From contig NZ_CAMZCS010000005.1 of assembly GCF_947305105.1 (NCBI RefSeq), positions 101,299 through 165,298 on the forward strand: a stretch of 64,000 bases of DNA, read 5' to 3'. The notes under the pieces were generated by a model. The model did no database searches. It worked only from the letters and a program-made list of their open reading frames with translations, and was not told the DNA's origin. Numbering within the stretch: the stretch's first letter is position 1; each line of letters starts with the position of its first letter. Shown here one piece after another: positions 9,134 to 16,410 of this stretch. The position numbers and the translations under genes were made by a program. This DNA is from an uncultured Fibrobacter sp. (GTDB taxonomy: Bacteria > Fibrobacterota > Fibrobacteria > Fibrobacterales > Fibrobacteraceae).

Positions 9134-9868
9134 TTACTTATTCTTATTGACGATCAGGGTTTTGGCCTTGAAGGTCTTCTTGTCAATCCACTTGACCATC
9201 AGGGAAACCTTGTTGTCCTTGTCGAGGGCGGCCCAGTACTTCTTGAGCGTGTCTTCGGCGTTGTCGAAGATCGGCATCAGTTTCGGGAAACCGTTGAAGC
9301 TGGGAATCGGGCTACCGTCGGTTTCGTAGGTGCTGATGAAGTGGCCGAGACCCGGCAGAGCCTTCTCGAATTCAAACGTCATGCGTTCGCAACCGGCGTC
9401 TTCGCAGTTGCCCCTGCTCTTGAGGATGGAGAGCTTGTACACGGCGGGCTGGGCGTTCTTGTAATGGATGCCCGAGATGCGCGGCGTGAAGTTCGGGGCG
9501 TCGTCTTCGTACTGGCGCGTAGCGAGGGCGCTTTCGAAAGTACCGCCGAGCTTGATGGCGTTGTAAATGGTGTCGGTCTGGTCGCCGTTCGTGATAATCT
9601 GGACGTCGGCGGTGTGGCGGGCCGGGTAGTAGATGATCAAGTGCGGGTCCGTGAGCTTGGACTCGTCGAAGGCCTTCGTCTTCATGAAGCCGGTCTTCGG
9701 TTCCATTTCGAAAACGCGGTTACGGCTGTTGACGCTGCGGCCCATGATCCAGTAGACCTGCACGTAGGACTTGCCGTCGGCGCTTTCGCCGAGAACGATG
9801 CCACGACCGGGATACGGGTTCTTGGAGAGGGCTTTGAAATTCTGTTTTGCTTCGTCGATGTAGGACAT
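9134..9868 (-). CDS. purO: IMP cyclohydrolase, archaeal-type (PurO family)
   Basis: 244-aa enzyme matching the IMP_cyclohyd (PF07826, COG3363) family, which closes FAICAR to IMP in the last step of purine synthesis. Visible signatures: NPYPGRGIVLGESADGK, then VYWIMGRSVNSRNRVF (the GRSxxSRNR core) at about residues 35-50, PHLIIYY, and the NFTPRISG and GNCEDAGCERMTFEFE segments later. Length is close to archaeal PurO (about 200) with an insertion in the C-terminal half. Most bacteria use the bifunctional PurH instead; the gene stands alone here, so whether purH-type AICAR transformylase is replaced too cannot be seen. The ATG at 9868 abuts a heptamer array. Confidence 0.85.
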   Translation of the reverse strand: MSYIDEAKQNFKALSKNPYPGRGIVLGESADGKSYVQVYWIMGRSVNSRNRVFEMEPKTGFMKTKAFDESKLTDPHLIIYYPARHTADVQIITNGDQTDTIYNAIKLGGTFESALATRQYEDDAPNFTPRISGIHYKNAQPAVYKLSILKSRGNCEDAGCERMTFEFEKALPGLGHFISTYETDGSPIPSFNGFPKLMPIFDNAEDTLKKYWAALDKDNKVSLMVKWIDKKTFKAKTLIVNKNK

Positions 9869-9902
9869 AGTGATTAGTAAATAGTGGTTGGTGGTTGGGG
9901 CG
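9868..9902. repeat. Heptamer array upstream of purO
   Basis: Five 7-bp units (TAGTGAT, TAGTAAA, TAGTGGT, TGGTGGT, TGGGGCG) lie directly upstream of the purO start. They run into a small GCGCC-TTC-GGCGC hairpin at 9900-9912. They would form the purO 5' leader. Confidence 0.8.
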
Positions 9903-9928
9903 CCTTCGGCGCATTGCAGTTACAAAAA

Positions 9929-9952
9929 TAAAAAAAGGAGGACTGGCCTCCT
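9929..9952 (-). terminator. Rho-independent terminator of the lipoprotein gene ending at 9968
   Basis: On the minus strand AGGAGG-CCAGT-CCTCCT forms a six-pair stem followed directly by a run of seven T, just past the stop codon at 9968. Confidence 0.8.
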
Positions 9953-9967
9953 ATGTTTTGGGAAAAT

Positions 9968-10441
9968 TTAGTTCGATTCTTCAAGGCAATAAGGCGTGGT
10001 TTCGATTGAATCCGCCGGCAAGACCTTATAGACATCACTGTAGTGCATGAAATATTTGATATCGGCTTCTTCGGCAGAAATATCAAACTTGACATCGGCT
10101 GGACACCATAAATTTATATCGTCACTTTCTTTTATTTCGTCCCAAACACGCAATGTATCACCGGAACGTTTCGAGTAATAATCGCCGCTAATCCGAAGGA
10201 GTGTTGACTGAATCCCCCTGAGAAGCACCTGATACCCCCCTTCTTCGCTCTGGAGCAAGAACGCAGTCTTCACAGTAGTGCAACTTCTGTAAGATCCATC
10301 GCAGTTTCCACGGTGGACACAATTTGCCTGGTTTATTATCTTCCTGTCGGCACCCGACGAGGACTCGTCCCCGCAGCAGTCTTCTGTGCAAGCAACAAGC
10401 GCAAACGACAGTGCAGCAGCACACACAATCATTCTTTTCAT
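9968..10441 (-). CDS. Lipoprotein, member 1 of a three-gene paralogous set
   Basis: 157-aa predicted lipoprotein with signal peptide and lipobox ending ALVAC (Cys18). I recognise no named family. It shares an ordered pattern with the two genes upstream: a GYQVLL strand, then GDTLRV, a Cys-containing strand, then FDISAEEADIKYF and a YKVLP end. Cysteines are frequent (CTEDCCGD, NCVHRGNC). The ATG has a strong Shine-Dalgarno (GGGAGGTGG) nine bases upstream. The three genes are in the same orientation with gaps of about 40 bp and a terminator after this one, so they form an operon of surface or periplasmic lipoproteins of unknown role. Confidence 0.8.
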   Translation of the reverse strand: MKRMIVCAAALSFALVACTEDCCGDESSSGADRKIINQANCVHRGNCDGSYRSCTTVKTAFLLQSEEGGYQVLLRGIQSTLLRISGDYYSKRSGDTLRVWDEIKESDDINLWCPADVKFDISAEEADIKYFMHYSDVYKVLPADSIETTPYCLEESN

Positions 10442-10482
10442 AATTCCACCTCCCTAAGCATTCATACTCAAAAAATAAATTA

Positions 10483-10950
10483 TTACGGTCCTTCCGGAGC
10501 TGGGCCAGGGACCACCTCGTACACCGTTTTGCCACTTGATTTAGGACTGAATGCAAAGTACTTGATGTCCGCATCCCTCGCCTCTATATCGAACCAATGG
10601 TCGCTCACGCACATGCATTTTGTTGGAATGATTGATTTTACATCGACAGAAAGCGTATCACCAAAACGATTCACATCCAATTTCACATCTGCAAACCCGC
10701 AATAATCATCTAACTTCGGGATCATCACCTGGTATTTATCGTTTTCATGATATAGATACGCTTTCGGCAAATCTTCCGAGCCATCTTTTAACAGAATTCT
10801 GGAAAGACTTTCGTAGCAGCCCTTGAAGTCCATGTTCACTTCTCGTGCAGCGCCCTGTCCAGAAGCAGCCGGCGAATCATCGCTACCACAAGCCACGAAC
10901 GGCAAGGGAGCGAAAACCATAACCATGGCGTATGCAAGCATCTTTTTCAT
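10483..10950 (-). CDS. Lipoprotein, member 2 of the paralogous set
   Basis: 155-aa predicted lipoprotein; signal peptide MKKMLAYAMVMVFAPLPFVAC with lipobox Cys21. The shared module is clear: KYQVMIPKLDDYCGFADVKL, then GDTLSVDV, the Cys pair KCMCV, WFDIEARDADIKYFAF, and finally YEVVPGPAPEGP, which is almost the same ending as part of the third paralogue (VVPGPAPE). GGGAGG lies upstream of the ATG. Function unknown. Alternating hydrophobic and polar residues suggest one small beta-rich domain after a Ser/Ala-rich linker. Confidence 0.8.
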   Translation of the reverse strand: MKKMLAYAMVMVFAPLPFVACGSDDSPAASGQGAAREVNMDFKGCYESLSRILLKDGSEDLPKAYLYHENDKYQVMIPKLDDYCGFADVKLDVNRFGDTLSVDVKSIIPTKCMCVSDHWFDIEARDADIKYFAFSPKSSGKTVYEVVPGPAPEGP

Positions 10951-10991
10951 ATTTCCTCCCTTTAAATATTCTTGGCAACCCGCCCTAATCG

Positions 10992-11663
10992 TTAATAGGA
11001 ACGGCGGTCAATTGAATCGGACGAAGATGATTGATAAATGTCGTACGGAAAGACGGTCCAGGTCGAATCATAAACACCTTCGGCAGACGGGGTGAATGTA
11101 GTTATTATACAGAAGGTTGTATCGTAAACTCCTTCTTCATAAGGTTTATCCAAAGGCGGAATACGATGACATGACGTATCGGGCGCTTTTTCGGGAGCAG
11201 GGCCAGGAACGACCTTGAACCCTCTATTATCGTACTCAAAATATTTGACATCCGCATCTTCTGCCGGAATATTAAAGGTGAAGTACGCATAACATTCCCA
11301 AGTTAAGATGGTATCCGTACCATTCAAGACACGCAAAGTATCCCCCACACGTTCTGCATTAAGTTCATGATTAGTGTAAGTTCTCCTACCACTCATATCT
11401 GGAATAATAATCTGGTAACCGACTTTTTCGTTATTAGTCAGGTAGGCTAGTTCTCCTCCATTGGTACGATTAAGGCTACAAGGGCCCGAATTGGCAAGCA
11501 CTTTTTTTAGGGATACCGAATCGTTATCGGAGATGCCAGGTATTTCTTGATTGACCGTATTCAGGTCAATCGCGTTTGAAGTCTTTTCGTCACCGCAGGC
11601 CACAAGGGCCAGGGTCAACGGAATCAGAGCCGAGACGACAATGTGTGCAAGTGTCTTTTTCAA
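10992..11663 (-). CDS. Lipoprotein, member 3 of the paralogous set (extended C-terminus)
   Basis: 223-aa predicted lipoprotein when started at TTG 11663. I prefer this start over an upstream in-frame codon at 11699, because AAAGGGGG lies about seven bases upstream and it yields a compact signal peptide (MKKTLAHIVVSALIPLTLALVAC) like its paralogues. It repeats the set's module (VGYQIIIPDMS, GDTLRVLNG, Cys strand, FNIPAEDADVKYFEY, FKVVPGPAPEKA). It then adds about 60 residues with a near-duplicated phrase (EGVYDTTFC and EGVYDSTW) and a Ser-rich end. First gene of the three-gene run; function unknown. Confidence 0.78.
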   Translation of the reverse strand: MKKTLAHIVVSALIPLTLALVACGDEKTSNAIDLNTVNQEIPGISDNDSVSLKKVLANSGPCSLNRTNGGELAYLTNNEKVGYQIIIPDMSGRRTYTNHELNAERVGDTLRVLNGTDTILTWECYAYFTFNIPAEDADVKYFEYDNRGFKVVPGPAPEKAPDTSCHRIPPLDKPYEEGVYDTTFCIITTFTPSAEGVYDSTWTVFPYDIYQSSSSDSIDRRSY

Positions 11664-11905
11664 GTCAACCCCCTTTACCTTTCCTGGAACGAAACTCAAG
11701 AATCGGCCTCATATTATACAATATACGTTATGTTCTTCAAAACGCAAATAAAAAAAAATATACGAAATTAAGAATTTTGAGCAAAAATCACGCTTTTCCA
11801 GCAACTCTTGCCCAGCAAGCACAAAATACTATACATTATGTATAATGCAATAAATTTGCCCCCGAAAGGAGAAAATTTTATCAGCTAATTTATTTATAAA
11901 CGAAA

Positions 11906-12268
11906 CTACCGTTTCGGGTTGTAGTTGTTCATCAAGACCATGGCGACGGCGATGCAGAGCATCACGACGCTGCCGACAACGACTTGCTGGCGGTGGTCGT
12001 AATCGCGCTTGACGTACTTGGGGTCTTCTTCGTTGAGTTCCTGGAGTGTCGGTCCTGTATTAATCTTCGTTGAATCTACGCCGCAGATTTCAGCAATCTG
12101 CTCATCGCTCATATTCAGCGTGCTTATGTTAAGGCTGTCGCACCTATTTTGGGTGTCGGCAGCGGCTGCGGGAATCGCGAGGAACAGGGCCAGCAAGACC
12201 ACGAGCAATAAACTGCCCTGGATTGCCACGCCCCTACGGGGCTGTTCCTTTTGAACTTCGTTATTCAC
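11906..12268 (-). CDS. Small membrane protein of unknown function
   Basis: 120-aa protein with two hydrophobic segments: residues about 17-37 (LLLVVLLALFLAIPAAAA, signal or anchor) and about 94-111 (VVVGSVVMLCIAVAMVLM). A polar region of about 55 residues between them carries one Cys pair. No family recognised. The start is GTG 12268; its ribosome binding site (GAGG, read on the minus strand) lies inside the heptamer array separating it from gatB. Being 35 bp downstream of gatB in the same direction, it is probably cotranscribed, but nothing links the functions. Confidence 0.7.
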   Translation of the reverse strand: MNNEVQKEQPRRGVAIQGSLLLVVLLALFLAIPAAAADTQNRCDSLNISTLNMSDEQIAEICGVDSTKINTGPTLQELNEEDPKYVKRDYDHRQQVVVGSVVMLCIAVAMVLMNNYNPKR

Positions 12269-12303
12269 GCTAGCCTCTAGCCCCTAGATTCTAATCTCTA
12301 AAA
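12269..12303 (-). repeat. Heptamer array filling the whole gatB/downstream gap
   Basis: Five 7-bp units (plus-strand reading GCTAGCC, TCTAGCC, CCTAGAT, TCTAATC, TCTAAAA) occupy exactly the 35 bp between the gatB stop codon and the next start codon. On the minus strand the last units read TAGAGGCTAGC just before GTG, supplying the GAGG ribosome binding site. Confidence 0.9.
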
Positions 12304-13758
12304 TTATTCCTTCGCGAGCTTGTCGAGGATCTGGTTCACGAGGCCCGGGTTGGCCTTGCCGCCGGACTTGCGCATGGTCATACCGACCAAGAAGCCCTTC
12401 AGCGCAACCTTGCCAGCCTTGAATTCGGCGAACTGGGCAGCGTTCTCGGCACACACGGCGCGGACAACTTCTTCGATGGCGCCGGTGTCGGTCACCTGCA
12501 CGAGGCCCTTTTCCTTCACGATGGCTTCGGGATCCTTGCCGGTTTCGAACATCTCGGCGAAGACCGTCTTAGCAATCTTACCGTTGATGGTGTTATCGGC
12601 AATCAGGTTCACGAGCTTGCAGAGGTCTTCGGGCTTGATCTTGAGGGCAGAAAGACCACCTTCGAGTTCCTTCACCTTGGCGAGGAGTTCGGTAATCACC
12701 CAGTTGGCGAGCACCTTGCCGTTCTTGCAGTTCTTGGCGGCGGTGTCGTACCATTCGCTCACGTCGCGGTCTTCGGTCAGCACCATGGCGTCGTATTCGG
12801 AAACACCAAAGTCGTCCATGAAGCGCTTGCGGCGGGCATCCGGCAGTTCCGGAAGCGTGCGGCGGATTTCTTCCACGAAGGCCGGGTCGGTCACGAGGCG
12901 GACCATGTCCGGTTCCGGGAAGTACTTATAGTCGTGGGCGTCTTCCTTGCTGCGGATGACGATGGTCTTGTCCGCGTTGGGGTCGTAACGCTTGGTGCAC
13001 TGTTCCACTTCCTTGCCGGCGTCGAGCGTCGAGGCCTGCAAGTTCATTTCGCAGTAGAGAGCCTTTTCGAGGTTCGTAAAGCTGTTCAGGTTCTTGATTT
13101 CGGCGCGGATACCGAACGGAGCGTCTTCGCTGGCACGCAGAGAAATGTTGCCGTCGCAGCGCATGTTGCCGTTTTCCATGTTGGCGTTGGAAACGCGCGT
13201 GTATTCGAGAGTCTGCTTGATTTTCTTCAAAACGAGCACGGCTTCTTCGGGGCTACGGATATCCGGTTCGGTAACGATTTCGCAGAGCGGGGTGCCGCAA
13301 CGGTTCGCGTCAAAATGGGAATCGGTCGGGCTCATGTCGTGGATGAGCTTACCGGCGTCTTCTTCCATGTGGATACGGGTAATGCCCACGCGCTTCTTGG
13401 TGCCGTCTTCCTTGACGATTTCGAGCCAGCCGTTCTTGCAAATCGGGTGGTCGTACACCGGAAGTCCGCCCGTCTGGGTAATCTGGTAGCCCTTCGGCAG
13501 GTCCGGGTAGAAGTAGTTCTTGCGGGTCCACATCGCATTCAGGTCGATTTCGCAGTTCAGGGCAAGGCCCAGGCGAATCGCGTATTCCACCGCCTTCTTG
13601 TTCGGAACGGGCATGGCACCCGGCATACCGAGGCAAACAGGGCAAACGTGCTTGTTCGGGGTCGTATTCACTTCGATTTCGCAGCCGCAGAACATCTTCG
13701 TCTTAGTTGCGAGCTGGCAATGGATTTCGAGACCGATAACAGGACAATAGTTGGACAT
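12304..13758 (-). CDS. gatB: Aspartyl/glutamyl-tRNA amidotransferase subunit B
   Basis: 484-aa GatB, full length. It is the kinase/tRNA-binding subunit of GatCAB, which converts Glu-tRNA(Gln) or Asp-tRNA(Asn) to the amide. N-terminal signatures: VIGLEIHCQL, then the zinc-site region FCGCEIEV and VCPVCLGMPGAMPVPN, KNYFYPDLPKGYQITQ and RIHMEEDAGK. The C-terminal YqeY-like tail ends with GFLVGMTMRKSGGKANPGLVNQIL. Neither gatA nor gatC is adjacent. The ATG has GGAG about six bases upstream, and an inverted repeat (CCGTAA-TT-TTACGG, 13766-13779) touches this leader. Confidence 0.97.
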   Translation of the reverse strand: MSNYCPVIGLEIHCQLATKTKMFCGCEIEVNTTPNKHVCPVCLGMPGAMPVPNKKAVEYAIRLGLALNCEIDLNAMWTRKNYFYPDLPKGYQITQTGGLPVYDHPICKNGWLEIVKEDGTKKRVGITRIHMEEDAGKLIHDMSPTDSHFDANRCGTPLCEIVTEPDIRSPEEAVLVLKKIKQTLEYTRVSNANMENGNMRCDGNISLRASEDAPFGIRAEIKNLNSFTNLEKALYCEMNLQASTLDAGKEVEQCTKRYDPNADKTIVIRSKEDAHDYKYFPEPDMVRLVTDPAFVEEIRRTLPELPDARRKRFMDDFGVSEYDAMVLTEDRDVSEWYDTAAKNCKNGKVLANWVITELLAKVKELEGGLSALKIKPEDLCKLVNLIADNTINGKIAKTVFAEMFETGKDPEAIVKEKGLVQVTDTGAIEEVVRAVCAENAAQFAEFKAGKVALKGFLVGMTMRKSGGKANPGLVNQILDKLAKE

Positions 13759-13765
13759 AAAAACT

Positions 13766-13779
13766 CCGTAATTTTACGG
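13766..13779 (-). promoter_or_regulatory. Small hairpin beside the gatB ribosome binding site
   Basis: Perfect six-pair inverted repeat with a two-base loop just upstream of the gatB start, sharing its last G residues with the GGAG motif. It could tune translation. There is no direct evidence that it does. Confidence 0.4.
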
Positions 13780-13791
13780 GGAAAAGATAAA

Positions 13792-13826
13792 AAAAAGTAG
13801 GAAGTAGGAAGTAGAAAGTAGGAAGG
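13792..13826. repeat. Heptamer array upstream of gatB
   Basis: Five 7-bp units (AAAAAGT, AGGAAGT twice, AGAAAGT, AGGAAGG), of the same type as the units at 9082-9095. Confidence 0.88.
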
Positions 13827-13882
13827 ATTTAGGGGTTATTATTGCAATTCCCAAAGAGAAGTCTGTTTGTGATTTGGGATTT

Positions 13883-14665
13883 TTATTGCTGGCTGCAATT
13901 TTCTAAAGCCATGGCACGTTTTTTATCGTATTCAATCAAGGTTTCTGGGCAATGTTTGTTACGGTTAAAACCTCTTCTACACTTGACTCTTTTTAAGGCT
14001 ATATCGAATTTGCCAAAGACAATGCTATCCATATCCTCTCTACGCATAAGGCTGTCTAAAATACGTCGAATCTCTTTCTTATACGATAAAGAATCAAAAC
14101 GATTTGCACACGGACAAGTTTCATCGCAAATTTCAAGAACAAATCTAGCGAAAGTCGTACTGTCCATAATGTAGTTCGAGCGTAGAATAAATTCATCACC
14201 CGCTGCAAGGCAGGCCCTGCCACACGCATTGACGGGAATGATATTTTCAAAGGGACGGCAGGATTTTTCACATTCGTCTGCAAGAATGCGCACTTTCATA
14301 TGCACGCGCACATTTTGGTCATCTAGAGAATCGCCTTCTTGATCAAGAATCTTCGCAGCGTAGCATGCGCGATAGCATTCGTCGACAGAATGCAAGGTCT
14401 GAATGCGAGGCGGTTCCTCTTTCTCTTCTTTCCCCTCAATTTGCGGATTAAGTTTCTTTATTCGTTCACGTTCCTCGATTTGTTTTAGCGCACGTTCCCG
14501 CAAGCGATTTTTCGACTCTTCCGACATTACAAACTTCCCCTTTGGGGGTGCAGATTGTTCTGTCTGCAGCAAATTCTGTGTTTCTTTTTTTTCATCGGAA
14601 CAGCCAACGGACAGCATGGCAAATAAAGCCACACAAAAAAGAATAATGCGCATAATCCTGTTCAT
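13883..14665 (-). CDS. Cys-rich lipoprotein of unknown function
   Basis: 260-aa predicted lipoprotein. Start taken at ATG 14665, which has GGGGG eight bases upstream and gives signal peptide MNRIMRIILFCVALFAMLSVGC; an upstream in-frame ATG at 14683 would place the Shine-Dalgarno inside the gene. After a charged Glu/Lys linker (about 25-80), three C-x3-C pairs appear in similar settings (CYRACYAAK, CEKSC, CGRACLAAGDEF), then CDETCPC near residue 200. This looks like a disulfide- or metal-stabilised helical domain, possibly a three-fold repeat of one unit. It stands alone between gatB and the PIN-like gene, all on the minus strand. Confidence 0.78.
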   Translation of the reverse strand: MNRIMRIILFCVALFAMLSVGCSDEKKETQNLLQTEQSAPPKGKFVMSEESKNRLRERALKQIEERERIKKLNPQIEGKEEKEEPPRIQTLHSVDECYRACYAAKILDQEGDSLDDQNVRVHMKVRILADECEKSCRPFENIIPVNACGRACLAAGDEFILRSNYIMDSTTFARFVLEICDETCPCANRFDSLSYKKEIRRILDSLMRREDMDSIVFGKFDIALKRVKCRRGFNRNKHCPETLIEYDKKRAMALENCSQQ

Positions 14666-14740
14666 CAAGTTACCCCCAATCATTTTTATATAAAATAGAA
14701 TTCTATAACTTTGATATTATAGTTTTCAGCTTAGAAATGC

Positions 14741-14761
14741 AAGTAAATAGTGGTTAGGAAT
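14741..14761. repeat. Short heptamer array (three units)
   Basis: AAGTAAA, TAGTGGT, TAGGAAT in 7-bp phase, resembling units at 9868-9902. Only three units, so weaker than the other sites. Confidence 0.5.
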
Positions 14762-14764
14762 ATG

Positions 14765-15214
14765 CTACACTTCGTCCAACGTCACGACGAGGGCATCGGT
14801 TGCGTCACGGAAGTTTGCGCATTCGGTGAGGATGCAGTCGGCGCCGTTCACGAACGCGGTCGCAAGGCGCAGGGACTCCGCCTCGGTAATCTTGTGGTTC
14901 GTCTTCTGCGAGGCGGCATAGAGTTCGGCGGCCTTTACAGAAACCTCGGCATCTACCGGGCACACCTTCACGTTCGCAGAATGTTCGAAGAACTCGCGGT
15001 ACTGCCGGGCAAGCACGCCTTCGTTCGCAGCGAACGCCTTCTGGCTAATCTCGAACAAGGTAACGGACGATACCAGAACTTGCATGTTCTTCTCGTACAC
15101 CATGTCAAGCACGCCCGACACCGCCGGATAAAAGTCCGGGTGCATCTGCAACAGCCGGACCAGCGGTCCAGAATCAAGGAACAGTATCCGGCTTTGCTCG
15201 ATGGAATTTATCAT
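14765..15214 (-). CDS. PIN-like domain protein, diverged active site
   Basis: 149-aa PIN-fold protein. The start at ATG 15214 overlaps the preceding stop codon as ATGA, so it is translationally coupled to the secreted-protein gene upstream. Expected PIN acidic positions: Asp14 (LFLDSGPLVRLL) and Glu55 (VTLFEISQ) are present, and the third acidic site is probably Glu111 or Glu113 (ITEAESLRLATA). The usual TND-x-DF end reads TECANF, so the fourth acidic residue is displaced or missing. VapC-type toxins are of this size, but no antitoxin gene is beside it. It may be an inactive or altered RNA-binding PIN domain. Coupling to a secreted protein gives no obvious function. Confidence 0.7.
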   Translation of the reverse strand: MINSIEQSRILFLDSGPLVRLLQMHPDFYPAVSGVLDMVYEKNMQVLVSSVTLFEISQKAFAANEGVLARQYREFFEHSANVKVCPVDAEVSVKAAELYAASQKTNHKITEAESLRLATAFVNGADCILTECANFRDATDALVVTLDEV

Positions 15215-16263
15215 TCGTAGATTTCCATGTAAGCGATATCTTCGCGCATACCGGCGCGGACCATCTTGAGGCGTTCGGCCTTCGGGTAGAAATACCAAAT
15301 CATCCACTCGCCACTCATGTCGGTGCGCTTGGTCTTGATGGCAATGGGCTTTTCACCTTTGTAGTAATCGCGTTTGTGCGGAATCATGTGCTCGAACGGA
15401 CGATAAGTGTGGACTTCCTCGCCTGCCTGGCGTTCGACAAAACCGTTGCCGTCCTTGCTCCAGGTGATAGTGATAACGCCGTTGTCGTCCTTCACCTTTT
15501 CGCAACTGTCAAAGCCGCTACCACACCAGAAGTACTTCTTGAACTTGAACTTCTGCTCGGGCATTTCAAATACTTCGGCTTTGCGGGCATTGCCTTTGTA
15601 TGTGGGGTACTCGCCTTCGAGTTTGTACTTGCCCACATTGTATTCATAACAACCGCGCTGTGCGACTTTCACCTTGCGGTTATTGACAGCGATGTCGATA
15701 TTGCAACCTTCCTCGTGGTAGGACAACCGCGCATGCCCGTTGCTCTCTTGGATTTCCAGATTACCCATCTCGATTTCTGAACGTTCAGTCACAGGGCCGT
15801 TCTGGATAATCACGTCGAACCGCTTGGGATTGTTCGGAGACTTTCTCAAGAAGACACTGCCAGTGGCAGACGCATATTCGCCACTGAGGTCCTTCGCCTC
15901 TTGCAAGAATCGGGCGAGTTCGGCACGTTTCACAAACACCTTTCCGTGTTTGCAATCAATGGGAACAAAGGGCGGCGGGTTCTTGGGATCGCGGGGACGC
16001 CAGGAAATATAACGCTTGGTCACATTCTGGATTTTCTTCTTTCCGTTCTTGCCGATAACTTCGCGACGTTCTTTCTCTATACGGACACGTTTGACCGAAT
16101 CCTTCGGAATAGGCAATTCCGTAATCCAGTCCGACATGGAAAGTGTACCCACAGGTTTACTTTCGTCAACTTCTTTGCCGTTCTTCTTATAGACATTCAA
16201 AGTTTCTTGTCCAAAACAACATGCACAACCCAATGTGACCAGAATTGCAAGTAAAATTTTCAA
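15211..16263 (-). CDS. Secreted protein of unknown function
   Basis: 350 aa from TTG 16263, which follows AGGCGG by four bases and starts a clean signal peptide (MKILLAILVTLGCACCFGQ); an upstream ATG at 16302 would add 13 residues before it. Cys12 in TLGC could make it a lipoprotein, but Ala-x-x cleavage is also possible. The mature part is lysine-rich and beta-patterned, with a WRPRDPKNPPPFVP stretch and several Cys. It ends in MSGEWMIWYFYPKAERLKMV and MEIYE. No family recognised. It overlaps the PIN-like gene by 4 bp. Confidence 0.72.
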   Translation of the reverse strand: MKILLAILVTLGCACCFGQETLNVYKKNGKEVDESKPVGTLSMSDWITELPIPKDSVKRVRIEKERREVIGKNGKKKIQNVTKRYISWRPRDPKNPPPFVPIDCKHGKVFVKRAELARFLQEAKDLSGEYASATGSVFLRKSPNNPKRFDVIIQNGPVTERSEIEMGNLEIQESNGHARLSYHEEGCNIDIAVNNRKVKVAQRGCYEYNVGKYKLEGEYPTYKGNARKAEVFEMPEQKFKFKKYFWCGSGFDSCEKVKDDNGVITITWSKDGNGFVERQAGEEVHTYRPFEHMIPHKRDYYKGEKPIAIKTKRTDMSGEWMIWYFYPKAERLKMVRAGMREDIAYMEIYE

Positions 16264-16410
16264 AATTCCGCCTCTTCGAACAAAAAAACACACCATTTTC
16301 AAAAAAAAGGTAATATTTTAAACCTACTTGGTAACAATATTTTTATAATTCTAATTGAATTTTACAATTGGAACATTCGTAAAATGCCATCCACAAAAGG
16401 AGATTGTGTC

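Noticed and set aside
9128..9877. Plus-strand frame of 249 codons
   Set aside because: Antisense to purO, which has clear family motifs.
14765..15214. VapBC toxin-antitoxin system
   Set aside because: No antitoxin-sized gene adjacent, and the final acidic site of the PIN domain is altered.
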